From: Rhodoferax sp.
Lineage (GTDB): Bacteria > Pseudomonadota > Gammaproteobacteria > Burkholderiales > Burkholderiaceae_C
Assembly (NCBI GenBank): GCA_013791765.1
Contig: VMTC01000128.1
Coordinates: 1 to 64,000 of the forward strand
DNA length: 64,000 nt
Reading direction: 5' to 3'
Shown: piece after piece, positions 51,615 to 60,332 of the stretch
Layout: each line of letters starts with the position of its first letter
How positions within the stretch are numbered: position 1 is the first letter of the stretch
Made by a program: the position numbers and the translations under genes
Notes under the pieces: generated by a model
Seen by the model: the letters and a program-made list of their open reading frames with translations, nothing else
What the model was told of the DNA's origin: nothing
The model's database searches: none

Positions 51615-54600
51615 CTAAGCGCCCGGCAACCGCAACTGCGCAACCGGCACCGGCTTGCCAAACAGATAGCCCTGAAACCGGATGCAGCCGTGCTGCAGCA
51701 AAAAATCACGCTGACCCACGGTTTCGACTCCCTCGGCCACTACCCCCAGCCCCAGGCTTTGCCCCAGCGCCAGCACGGTGCGCGCAATGGCGGCGTCGTT
51801 CGGGTCAGTCAACACGTCACGCACGAATGACTGGTCAATCTTGAGTTGCTGCAGCGGCAGCAGTTTCAGGTACGACAGCGAGGAATAGCCGGTGCCAAAG
51901 TCATCGAGCGAGAAGCGCACACCGGCATCACGCAGGTCGGTCATCTTGGCGATGGCGTCATGGGTGTCGGTGAGCAGCAGGCTCTCGGTCAGCTCCAGTT
52001 TCAGGCGCTGCGGGTTGGCGCCAGTCTGCTGTAACAAGGCCAGCACCTGCTGCACAAAATCGCTCTGGCGAAACTGGCGCGCACTCACATTAACGGCCAT
52101 GGTCAAAGCCTCGGTGGTGCTTTGCGCCGCCCAGCGCACCAGTTGCACACAGGCCATCTGTAAGACCCACTGGCCCAGCGGCAGAATCAGCCCGGTCTGC
52201 TCGGCCATCGGGATGAATTCGAGTGGCGGCACCAAGCCGCGCTGCGGGTGCTGCCAGCGCACCAGCGCCTCGACCCCGACGATGCGCGCGTCCTGGTCCA
52301 CCACCGGTTGGTAATACAACAGCAGCTCGCCACGCGCCAGGCCCAGGCGCAACTCCTGCTCCAGGGCCGTGCGCTGGGTCACCAGTGCCTGCATGGTCGG
52401 GTCAAAAAAGCGCAGGGCGTTGCGCCCGGCGGCCTTGGCCTCGTACATCGCCAGATCGGCCTGCTTGAGCAATTCCTCCAGTGTCTGCTGCTGATTGTCA
52501 AACAGCGTGACGCCGATACTGGGCGTGCTGTGGTGCTCCGCGCCGCCCAGGCGATAGGCCTGATTGAGCTGCGCCATGATTTTCTTGCCCACCTGCTCGA
52601 CCTGCGCGGTGGCTTGCGCCAGGTCGCTATCGAGCCCCTGCAGCATCACCACAAACTCATCGCCACCCAGGCGCGCCACCGTGTCGGTCTCGCGCACACT
52701 GGCGAGCAAGCGCTGCGCCACCTGCTGCAAGAGCGCGTCGCCCACGTCGTGGCCCTGCGTGTCGTTGAGGTCCTTGAAGTTGTCGAGATCGATGAACAGC
52801 AAGGCACCCGTGGCGTGTTCGCGTGCGCTGCTGACCAGCGCCTGATGCAGCCGATCCATCAGCAAACGGCGATTGGGCAGTTCGGTCAGCACGTCATAAA
52901 AGGCCAGCCGCTCGATCTTTTCCTCCGCGCGCTTGCGCTCAGAAATATCGCGACCGATACCCCGGTAGCCCGTGAACTGGCCCTGCGCGTCAAAAATAGG
53001 GGTGCCACTGACGGCCACCCAGGTTGGGGTACCGCGCGCGTCGCGGCCCAGCATCTCAAAATCATGAAAGGTCTCATGCGCCTGCAACGCCTCCTTGTGC
53101 GCCGCCCACTGCGCCTGACTAACACCTTGCACATCATTTTCCCAGCGGGTCGTCCCGCGGTAGTAGTCGTCAGGCAAGCGCTCGGCGGTCTCGTTAGCGC
53201 CATCGAGTCGAACAAAACGAAACTGTGCGTCCTGCTCCCAATACCAGTCCGAGGAAAGCTCGGTCAAGGCCCGAAAACGCGCTTCGCTGTCACGCAAACG
53301 CGCCTCCGACTGCTTGCGTGCAGTGTTGTCGGTGATCAAGCCGTTCCACAGCACGGTGCCGTCAAGCTCGCGCTCAGGGCTAGCTTGGCCCAGTAACCAG
53401 CGGATTTCGCCATCCTCAAAACGCAGGCGGTATTCGTGGTGCCAGGGTTGCATCGTGCGCGCTGAGGCCTTGATGGAGGCTACAAAACCGCGCACGTCCT
53501 CGGGATGATGCAACTTCAGGGTGCCAGATGCATCCTGCATGATTTGTTCTGGCGACACCCGGTAAATCTCACGCGCCAGCTCACTGACGTAGGCAAATTC
53601 AAACTTGCTGTTCGACTTGAGGCGCAGCTGAAACACCATGCCGGGCACCCGGCTGGTGATCTTTTGAATGAAATCGAGCCGGTCTTGCAAGGCCAACGCG
53701 GCTTCGCGTTCGTGCGTGATGTCCTGCACCACGCCAAAGTCGATGGCCTCCAAGCCTTGGTCCGACCAGTGCTGCATGCGCGAGCGCAACCAATGCACAC
53801 GCCCATTCGGGTGTTGCCATCGGTACTCCACCGTGGTGCCATCCAATCTGGATCGAGCCTGCAAAAACCGTGGCATGTCCTCGGGATGGATACGACTGCG
53901 CCCATCGGCCTGCGTCATCAGCGTGCTGGGCGCTAATCCGGCCAGACGAAACAGGCCCTTGGACCAACGCAACGACGCCGGATCGGCGCCGCAGACCCAA
54001 TGACCCACTGCAGCCAGATTTTCCATCGATTCGAACAAATGGATTTGCTGATTCAGCCGTTGGTTCATGGCTTTCAAAAGCGCCTCGCTGGCCAGCAACT
54101 CGGCCTGCATGGCGCGCTCGCTGCTCACGTCTTTGAGGTAGCTCAAAAAATAGGCGCTGCGGCCGATCTCAATGCGGGCCGCATTGAGTTGCAGGATGAG
54201 TTTGCACCCGTCCGGGCGAACAAAGGACAGATCCAGGTTGTGCAAGTGAACGTGAGCCCGTGACGACCACAGTGAGTCGTCATGCTGGCGGTGATCCGGC
54301 CACAGCCCCATGTCCTGCACGTTGCGCCCGAGCACTTGCTGCAGCGTCAAACCCGTCAGTTGTGTCCATTCTTCATTGACGTCCACGTACAGACCATCGA
54401 GCTCCCGACTCAGCGAAATGGCAACCGGGCTCTGACTGAAGATGGCAGCAAGCTGCTGCTGCGAGCGCATTCGCAGCACCTGCGACTCCTGCGCACCGAC
54501 GCTGTCCCAGAACTTCACCACCACCCGGCCCGCCATCAACTGAAACGCAAAGAAGGTGAACGATTTGCCCGACAACAGGCCCTCGCCGCTCAAGCTGTTC

Positions 54601-54902
54601 GGCTCGACCACACCCCCATGTAGCGCCACCTCAAACAGGGCCGCTGGCAGCGCCGTGACTGACAAGCCGGGCAAGAAGGCCAACAAGGGCTGACCCACAA
54701 CGCCCGCACAAGCTTTGCCCAGCAGTTGCTCGGCTTGGGCGTCAAAGCCGACCAGCAGCAGTTGATCCGCACGCGCCTCGAACTCGAGTTTGCCAACCAG
54801 ACCACCTGAGGCATCGGCAACTGCCTGCAAGCGGTCTTGCGCGTTCTGCAAGGCCGCTTGCAAGCGGTGGAGTTCCTCAGACAGGCTGGGCAGCGCGGGC
54901 AT
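51615..54902 (-). CDS. Multi-PAS GGDEF-EAL protein (cyclic-di-GMP turnover)
   Basis: This 1095-residue cytosolic protein has no membrane segments. It has four to five PAS-like units in the first ~650 residues (for example SQSPVAISLSRELDGLYVDVNEEWTQLTGL and FRALTELSSDWYWEQDAQFRFV, with PAC ends GVVQDITHERE and YRGIGRDISERKRAEE). A GGDEF domain (about 660-830; RLGGDEFVVML, with I-site RETD) and an EAL domain (about 840-1085; VEALVRWQHPQRG, LELTESLLL, SLDDFGTGYSSLSYLK, VVAEGVET) follow. Both catalytic motifs are intact, so it may make and degrade c-di-GMP. The start is at 54902, 1 bp from the upstream gene's stop. Confidence 0.92.
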   Translation of the reverse strand: MPALPSLSEELHRLQAALQNAQDRLQAVADASGGLVGKLEFEARADQLLLVGFDAQAEQLLGKACAGVVGQPLLAFLPGLSVTALPAALFEVALHGGVVEPNSLSGEGLLSGKSFTFFAFQLMAGRVVVKFWDSVGAQESQVLRMRSQQQLAAIFSQSPVAISLSRELDGLYVDVNEEWTQLTGLTLQQVLGRNVQDMGLWPDHRQHDDSLWSSRAHVHLHNLDLSFVRPDGCKLILQLNAARIEIGRSAYFLSYLKDVSSERAMQAELLASEALLKAMNQRLNQQIHLFESMENLAAVGHWVCGADPASLRWSKGLFRLAGLAPSTLMTQADGRSRIHPEDMPRFLQARSRLDGTTVEYRWQHPNGRVHWLRSRMQHWSDQGLEAIDFGVVQDITHEREAALALQDRLDFIQKITSRVPGMVFQLRLKSNSKFEFAYVSELAREIYRVSPEQIMQDASGTLKLHHPEDVRGFVASIKASARTMQPWHHEYRLRFEDGEIRWLLGQASPERELDGTVLWNGLITDNTARKQSEARLRDSEARFRALTELSSDWYWEQDAQFRFVRLDGANETAERLPDDYYRGTTRWENDVQGVSQAQWAAHKEALQAHETFHDFEMLGRDARGTPTWVAVSGTPIFDAQGQFTGYRGIGRDISERKRAEEKIERLAFYDVLTELPNRRLLMDRLHQALVSSAREHATGALLFIDLDNFKDLNDTQGHDVGDALLQQVAQRLLASVRETDTVARLGGDEFVVMLQGLDSDLAQATAQVEQVGKKIMAQLNQAYRLGGAEHHSTPSIGVTLFDNQQQTLEELLKQADLAMYEAKAAGRNALRFFDPTMQALVTQRTALEQELRLGLARGELLLYYQPVVDQDARIVGVEALVRWQHPQRGLVPPLEFIPMAEQTGLILPLGQWVLQMACVQLVRWAAQSTTEALTMAVNVSARQFRQSDFVQQVLALLQQTGANPQRLKLELTESLLLTDTHDAIAKMTDLRDAGVRFSLDDFGTGYSSLSYLKLLPLQQLKIDQSFVRDVLTDPNDAAIARTVLALGQSLGLGVVAEGVETVGQRDFLLQHGCIRFQGYLFGKPVPVAQLRLPGA

Positions 54903-54903
54903 G

Positions 54904-56262
54904 TCAGTTGGCCCCCAGGTACGCGAGCACGCCCTGGCCGGCCTGGTGCCCGCTGGCAAAGCAGGCGCTGAGCAAGTAGCCGCCGGTCGGCGCTTCCCAG
55001 TCCAGCATCTCACCGGCGCAAAACACGCCGGGCAACTCCTCGAGCATCAGGTGCTGATCCATCACCTCAAACAGCACGCCACCGGCCGAACTGATGGCTT
55101 CATCGAGCGGACGCGCCGCCACCAGCGTGATGGGCAAGGCCTTGATGGCCCCGGCCAGCGCGGCGGGGTCATTGACCTGCTCTTTGCTCAGCAATTCGTG
55201 CAACACCGCGGCCTTGATGCCGTCTAGGTGCAAGCGGCTTTTCAGGTGGCTCGAGAGCGAGCGCGAGCCGCGCGGGTGCGTCACCTCGGCCAGCACCTGC
55301 GCGGGCGTGCGCTCGGGCAGCAAATCAAGATGGAAGGTGGCATGGCCGTGCTTGATGATCTCGTCGCGCAGTCGGCTCGACGCGGCATAGATCAGGCTGC
55401 CCTCGACCCCGGTGGCGGTGGCAACAAACTCGCCCTTGCGCCCAAAGCTGAGCCCCTGTGAATTGGTGAAGTGGATCGCCACCGACTTGAACGGTTGCCC
55501 GGCAAAACGGCTGACGAAATAGCTGCTCCAGCCCGCAGGCGCGGGCGTGCTTTTGCCGATCAGTTCCTGCAGGAATTCGCGCCGGGTCTCGCCAGGGGGA
55601 CTGACATCTGCGGTGGCTGGCTCTGCCTGCCGGGCGGGGCTGGCGGCCACGTCAAAGCCGCAGTTGGCCGGCAGCAGCGGCGCCACTGCCACGCCGCGGG
55701 CCTGCAGCCAGGGCACCCAGGCACCATTGGAGCCCAAGCGGGCCCAACTGCTCCCGCCCAGGGCCAGCACCACGGCGTCGGCTTGCGCCTGGCTCGGCCC
55801 GCCCGGGCCGTCAAAGTTGAGCGTGGTGCCGGGCTGCTCAGCGTCCCAGCCAGTCCAGCGCTGACGCATGTGAAACTGCACGGCCGGCCCGCTCACCGGG
55901 TGGCGCATGCGGTGCAACCAGGCGCGCAGCAGGGGCGCGGCCTTCATGTCCACGGGAAACACCATGCCGGAGCTGCCGACAAAAGTGTCAACGCCCAGCC
56001 CCATGGCCCAGGCGCGCACTTGGCTTGCATCAAAGCCGCGCAGCAAGGCCTCGATCTGGTTGCGCCGCGCGCCATAACGGGAGGCAAAAATATCGGCCGG
56101 CTCGGCATGCGTGAGGTTCAAGCCCCCCTTGCCCGCAAGCAAAAATTTGCGCCCGGCCGAGGGCATGGCATCAAAAACATGCACCTCTACCCCGGCTGCA
56201 CATAACACGTCAGCGGCCATTAACCCGGCGGGGCCAGCCCCGACCACAATCACTTTTTTCAT
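54904..56262 (-). CDS. HI0933/YhiN-family FAD flavoprotein, paralogue 2 (TIGR03862-like)
   Basis: This 452-residue flavoprotein has KKVIVVGAGPAGLMAADVLCAAG at the N terminus, then GRKFLLAGKGGLNLTH in place of the GGGRCNFTN of paralogue 1, ADAVVLALGGSSWARLGSNGAW and the C-terminal GVFCAGEMLDWEAPTGGYLLSACFASG. The reaction is unknown. The start at 56262 overlaps the addA stop by four bases (ATGA). The long in-frame upstream extension is antisense low-complexity sequence within addA and is rejected. It is part of the addA-flavoprotein-GGDEF/EAL run. Confidence 0.9.
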   Translation of the reverse strand: MKKVIVVGAGPAGLMAADVLCAAGVEVHVFDAMPSAGRKFLLAGKGGLNLTHAEPADIFASRYGARRNQIEALLRGFDASQVRAWAMGLGVDTFVGSSGMVFPVDMKAAPLLRAWLHRMRHPVSGPAVQFHMRQRWTGWDAEQPGTTLNFDGPGGPSQAQADAVVLALGGSSWARLGSNGAWVPWLQARGVAVAPLLPANCGFDVAASPARQAEPATADVSPPGETRREFLQELIGKSTPAPAGWSSYFVSRFAGQPFKSVAIHFTNSQGLSFGRKGEFVATATGVEGSLIYAASSRLRDEIIKHGHATFHLDLLPERTPAQVLAEVTHPRGSRSLSSHLKSRLHLDGIKAAVLHELLSKEQVNDPAALAGAIKALPITLVAARPLDEAISSAGGVLFEVMDQHLMLEELPGVFCAGEMLDWEAPTGGYLLSACFASGHQAGQGVLAYLGAN

Positions 56263-59200
56263 AGCCGATTCCACTTCATTTCGTTCACTTCGTTCATTTC
56301 GTTCATTTCGTCCGTATCTTTCATTTCGATCAATGCGCCGTGGGCACTCAAGAACGCGGCCTTCACCACGGCGTCCGGATGGATCGCCTGCACCGCCGCC
56401 CGGTAGTGGTGCAACTGGGCCAGCAGCGCCGGCTGCTCCTGCGGCGCCGGGGCCGACTTGTAGTCCAGCACCCACCAATGGCCCGCGTGCTGCGGTTCCG
56501 CGCGCTGCACCAGACGATCCAGGCGCAGGCACTGGCCCCGGTACAGCAACTCAACCTCGTTGCCCTGCCAGGCCAGCACGCTATTGTCCCAGGCCCAGGC
56601 GCCCTCGCCTTGCAGGATACGCGCTGCCATCGCGGCGGCTTGTGCGCCCTGCTCGGGTGTGAGCGCAAATTCACGCGCGCAGGCCGCCACATTGGCTTTT
56701 GACGCCTCGCCCCATTCCAGCAACCGGTGCATGGCCAGACCCAGGCGGGCGCTGAGCGCATCAAGCGCATCAGCGCCCTCGCCGCTTCTACCCACATCCA
56801 GCCTTGAACCATTTTTGATAGCTGTCGGCGCATATCCCACGTGGGCTAAAGGCAGTTCCTTTATATAAAACACCGCATTTTCTGCAGCCGGCGAAATCAA
56901 CGCCGCCGAGGTCGCGGTCTCGGTCGCTGCCAAGGCGACGGCGGCGGCGGGCGCCAGCGCCACCGGCTGGGCCAGCTCGCTCAGGCGCTGCCACCAACTG
57001 CGCTCGGCGCTGCGGTAGGGCGCAATGCTGGAAATCGCGAGCGTGCGGCGCGAGCGCGTCAGCGCCACGTACAGGGCATTGAGCTCTTCGCGCTGGCGCT
57101 CGAGCCGCTCGGCCGCCAGCGTGGGCAAGCTGCATGCGGGTGGCTGGCTTTCACTGGCCAAAAACACAAATTTGCTCGGCCACGCGGCCTCGCCCGGCCA
57201 GTCAATCAGCACGCCCATGGTGTCGGCGTTGCGCTCGGGCGTGTCGGTATCGAGCAAAAGCACGAGCTGGGCCTCCAGGCCTTTGGCACCGTGCACGGTA
57301 AGCAGGCGCAGCGCCTGCGGGTTCACGGTGGCAGGCGCCAGCACGCCCCCGTTTTTGAGCGCGCGAACAAAGGCATAGGGTGTGGCAAAGCGGCCGCCGT
57401 CAAGCTGCAGCGACACAGCCAGCAAGGCGTTCAGATTCGCCAGCACGGCGTCGCGCTGGCTCGCCGGTGCCGCTGCCGCAAAACGCGCCAGCACGTCACC
57501 GTCAAAGTAGATGGCCTGCAGCGCGTCGTGCGGTGGCCACTGGTCGAGCCAGCCTTTCCATCGCATCAAACAAGGCGCTAGCCATCGTCCATCTTGCGTG
57601 TATAGCTCTGAATGTTGTAGCACTTCAAACCAGCTCAACTCGTCAGGCGGCTGCGAATGCGCCTGCACCGCTTGCGCCAACTGCACCAGCGCAGCGTCCG
57701 GCATGTCAAACAGGGGCGACTTGAGCACGCGCGCCAGCGACAGGTTGTGCCGGGGCGACACCAGCACATCGAGCAGGGCCACCAGGTCTTGCACTTCGCA
57801 ACAGTCAATAAGATTGGTTTTCTCGCCAATCTGGGCCGCGATGTGCAATTTACGCAGCTCCAACTGCAAAGGCAGCAAACCGGCGCGCTTGCGTGACAGC
57901 ACCATGACATCGGCCGCCTGCAGGCTTGGCCCCGGCGTTTCGGCGCTGGCCAACTGCTGCGCAATCCACTGGGCCGCCTGACGCGCCTCCAGGGTGCGCA
58001 GGGTTTCTTCAGGCAATTCGCGCGGCGTGCTCAAGCTGTCGCGCCAGGGCGCGCCTACCGCACCCTCGCCCCCGACCGCAGCGCGTTCGGGCCGGGCAAT
58101 GGGGGGCAGCCGGCAGACCAAACCCACGTCGACCGCGCTGGTGGTATGCGCTCTGAAGCCCTCATAGCCATCGGCCTGCGCCGCCTGCGTCATGACGGCG
58201 TTCACGACGGCGATGACCCCGATGGCGTTGCGCCGGGTGTGGTCGCAACTGAGCAGATCGCCGCTCAAACCGTCGCGCACAAAGGCTTTGGCAGCCTTGA
58301 ACACTTGCGGTTCGGCGCGGCGAAAGCGGTAGATGCTTTGCTTGGGGTCACCCACGATGAACACACGCGGCGCCGTGGCGCCACCGCCAGCGCCGACGTA
58401 GCCGCTGAGCCAGGACTTGAGCGCCTGCCACTGCAGCGGGTTGGTGTCCTGAAACTCGTCGATCAGCAGGTGTTTGATGCGCGCATCCAGGCGCTCCTGC
58501 ACCCAGCCGCAGAGCACCGGGTCGCTGAGCAGCACCAGCGCGGCGCGCTCCACGTCGTTCATGTCGACCCAGCCGTGCTCCCGCTTAAGCGCTGCGAACT
58601 CCCTCAAAAGCGCCCGCGTCAGGCGCGCCATGCGCTGCTGGTAGAGCCAGGCCGCGTGTTGCAAGCGGGCCGCCAGCACGCGCAGCACCAGTTCTTGCGC
58701 CTCGCGCACGGCCTCAATACCGGCGATCTTCTCGCTGAACTTGCGCGGCGCGTCCTTGTCGGTCAGCAAGGCGGCAAACGCGCCCGAGAGGTCGCCGCGG
58801 GTGAGCGCCATTTCAAGCTCCACCCCTTTGGCAGAAAACGTCTTGGCACTGGCGCCGCCCAGGGCTTTTGCCGCCGCCAGCAGGGTCTGCCAGCGCTCCG
58901 GCTGGTCGCGCAAAAAATCATCGGGCGTAGCCAAATCGGCGAACTCGGGGAATTGCGTGCCAAAGGGCAGCACGGAGCGCAGTACCACCCCTTGCGCGTC
59001 GGCCAGGGCAAATTCGGTGCGCTTGTCGAGCGCGGTTTGCAGGGCTTTGTCGGTCTGCGCGCGGCCGTAGTCAAACACCACCGCCTCGTAATCAAACTGC
59101 AGGGTCGCGTCAGTTGAATCATCGGGCGCATCACCCCCCCACTCGGAGCCCTCGACCGGCCTTGGCTTTGGGCGCAACAGCGCGGCATAAAAACGCCGCC

Positions 59201-59807
59201 AGACCAAGGCTTTGGCCGGTGCGTCGTCTTCGAGCAGCTGGTAGTTGGCCGGCAGCTCCATCTGCTGCAAAACCGCCAGCGGCGCACTGCGCAGCAAGGC
59301 GGCAAACCAGCTGTGGAAAGTGCGCACCTGCACCTGGCGCCCACTTTGCAAAATGTTCTTATATAAATTTGATAGCTGCTCAGGCAATAACGACGAGGGC
59401 TGGAGCCAAATTTCATCTAAAACACCGCGCAATTTGAGCTCTTGGCGCAAGGTCGCGTGGTCGGCCACGGCAAACTCGGCCAGCCATTGGTACAGCCGCT
59501 CGCGCATCTCACTGGCGGCCCGCTTGGTAAAAGTGATGGCCAAAATCTCGTGCGGCTGCACCCGCAACTCGCCCGTGTTTGCGTCGAGCCCATCGAGCAA
59601 AGCCCGCACGATGCGCGACACCAGCATCCAGGTCTTGCCGGCCCCGGCGCACGCTTCCACCGCAACACTTCGGCGCGGGTCGCAGGCAATGGCGTAGAAA
59701 GCCTCGGCGCTGATGAGCTGGCCGTTGTGCTCGTAGGCGGGTGCGGGTTGCGGGCTAGGCATTTTTGGGGCCCTTATTGCAAAGTTCGCCTGCAATTTGG
59801 TCTGCAT
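56259..59807 (-). CDS. addA: AddA-like UvrD/Rep helicase-nuclease
   Basis: This 1182-residue protein works with the AddB-like protein upstream in double-strand-break resection. Helicase motifs are Walker A EACAGAGKTWML (about 50-62), LAITFTKRAASEMRERL (Ia), VRTFHSWFAALL, LLIDEFQDTNPLQW (II), FIVGDPKQSIYRFRRA (III), LTVHGAKGLEAQLVLLLD (V) and LNALYVALTRSRRTL (VI). The C-terminal PD-(D/E)xK nuclease has GLAMHRLLEWG and WWVLDYKSAP. Three in-frame short repeats lie at about residues 131-150, 730-744 and 979-999. The tail repeats MNE units. The start at 59807 has the ribosome-binding site GAAGGATCAAACC; 59762 is an alternative. Confidence 0.92.
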   Translation of the reverse strand: MQTKLQANFAIRAPKMPSPQPAPAYEHNGQLISAEAFYAIACDPRRSVAVEACAGAGKTWMLVSRIVRALLDGLDANTGELRVQPHEILAITFTKRAASEMRERLYQWLAEFAVADHATLRQELKLRGVLDEIWLQPSSLLPEQLSNLYKNILQSGRQVQVRTFHSWFAALLRSAPLAVLQQMELPANYQLLEDDAPAKALVWRRFYAALLRPKPRPVEGSEWGGDAPDDSTDATLQFDYEAVVFDYGRAQTDKALQTALDKRTEFALADAQGVVLRSVLPFGTQFPEFADLATPDDFLRDQPERWQTLLAAAKALGGASAKTFSAKGVELEMALTRGDLSGAFAALLTDKDAPRKFSEKIAGIEAVREAQELVLRVLAARLQHAAWLYQQRMARLTRALLREFAALKREHGWVDMNDVERAALVLLSDPVLCGWVQERLDARIKHLLIDEFQDTNPLQWQALKSWLSGYVGAGGGATAPRVFIVGDPKQSIYRFRRAEPQVFKAAKAFVRDGLSGDLLSCDHTRRNAIGVIAVVNAVMTQAAQADGYEGFRAHTTSAVDVGLVCRLPPIARPERAAVGGEGAVGAPWRDSLSTPRELPEETLRTLEARQAAQWIAQQLASAETPGPSLQAADVMVLSRKRAGLLPLQLELRKLHIAAQIGEKTNLIDCCEVQDLVALLDVLVSPRHNLSLARVLKSPLFDMPDAALVQLAQAVQAHSQPPDELSWFEVLQHSELYTQDGRWLAPCLMRWKGWLDQWPPHDALQAIYFDGDVLARFAAAAPASQRDAVLANLNALLAVSLQLDGGRFATPYAFVRALKNGGVLAPATVNPQALRLLTVHGAKGLEAQLVLLLDTDTPERNADTMGVLIDWPGEAAWPSKFVFLASESQPPACSLPTLAAERLERQREELNALYVALTRSRRTLAISSIAPYRSAERSWWQRLSELAQPVALAPAAAVALAATETATSAALISPAAENAVFYIKELPLAHVGYAPTAIKNGSRLDVGRSGEGADALDALSARLGLAMHRLLEWGEASKANVAACAREFALTPEQGAQAAAMAARILQGEGAWAWDNSVLAWQGNEVELLYRGQCLRLDRLVQRAEPQHAGHWWVLDYKSAPAPQEQPALLAQLHHYRAAVQAIHPDAVVKAAFLSAHGALIEMKDTDEMNEMNEVNEMKWNRL
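56268..56325 (-). repeat. 9 bp tandem repeat coding the AddA C terminus
   Basis: Degenerate units of ATGAACGAA type (minus strand) code DEMNEMNEVNEM just before the stop. The same units, read in another frame, gave the spurious RNERNERSERNE extension of the next gene. Confidence 0.8.
56811..56870 (-). repeat. Short repeat, in-frame copy inside addA (third)
   Basis: On the coding strand CCTTTAGCCCACGTGGGATA followed by TGCGCCGACAGCTATCAAAA. It codes ELPLAHVGYAPTAIKNGS, upstream of the nuclease domain. Confidence 0.75.
57571..57617 (+). repeat. Short repeat, in-frame copy inside addA (second, antisense)
   Basis: On the plus strand GGCGCTAGCCATCGTCCATC followed by TTGCGTGTATAGCTCTGAAT, close to copy 1 at 4628. 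On the gene strand it codes ELYTQDGRWLAPC, in the same frame as the trmJ copy ([11 protein letters not shown]). Confidence 0.65.
59357..59413 (-). repeat. Short repeat, in-frame copy inside addA (first) with stop-avoiding change
   Basis: On the coding strand GAAATTTGGCTCCAGCCCTC followed by CCTGAGCAGCTATCAAATTT and ATATAAG. In this frame the consensus CTC TAG CCC would stop translation; here it reads CTC CAG CCC (base 59402 is G instead of A on the plus strand). It codes DEIWLQPSSLLPEQLSNLY. Confidence 0.88.
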
Positions 59808-59861
59808 GGTTTGATCCTTCGACCCGGTTATCGGCTGCGTTCTTGATTTTTATGCGTTGTA

Positions 59862-60312
59862 TTCCCCCCCTCTCCCCCAACCCCTCTCCACCCCCGCCGG
59901 GGCGGAAAGGGGGGCTAACAGCCACATTTGGCCGCGTCAATAAAGGTGGGAAAAAGGCGCGCATGGGCGCGTTGCCATCAAACGAAGTGCGCGGGTTTTC
60001 GATGCGCTGCAGGCAGATTACGGGCATTTGGCGTTGAGACAGCGCTTGACCTGCTTGACCTGCTTGACCTGCTTGACCCGTTTGAGCTGAGTGGGCTGAG
60101 TGGGCTGTTCGTGGACGGCAAACCGAAAAATCCAGGGCAGACGAGCTGATGCGACGCGAAATTTTTCTACAGCGACCGGTCGCTGCGTTGCCTTCACTTT
60201 GAGGCCAACGCGCACTAAAGCACAGGTTTCCCGCCTTAAAAAACGCGGCCACATGAAGCCCCCCTCTTTCGCCCGGCGGGGCGAGAGAGGGGTTGGGGGA
60301 GTGAGTGGGGAA
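59862..60312. mobile_element. Fold-back element copy 2, between addB and addA
   Basis: The 525 bp gap between addB and addA holds no gene. The left arm (CCCCCCTCTCCCCCAACCCC, then GCTAACAGCCACATTTGGCC and GCGTCAATAAAGGTGGGAAA) is reverse-complementary to the right arm (GTTTCCCGCCTT, AACGCGGCCACATGAAGCC, GAGAGGGGTTGGGGGAGTGA). The arms match those of copy 1 at 4732-5089, but the ~260 bp core is different. No transposase or clear target duplication is seen. Confidence 0.75.
60044..60106 (+). repeat. 9 bp tandem repeat in the core of fold-back copy 2
   Basis: About seven 9 bp units: GCTTGACCT three times, GCTTGACCC, then degenerate GTTTGAGCT and GAGTGGGCT twice. Not part of a credible gene. Confidence 0.85.
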
Positions 60313-60332
60313 AAAATCACAAAAAACAGAAC

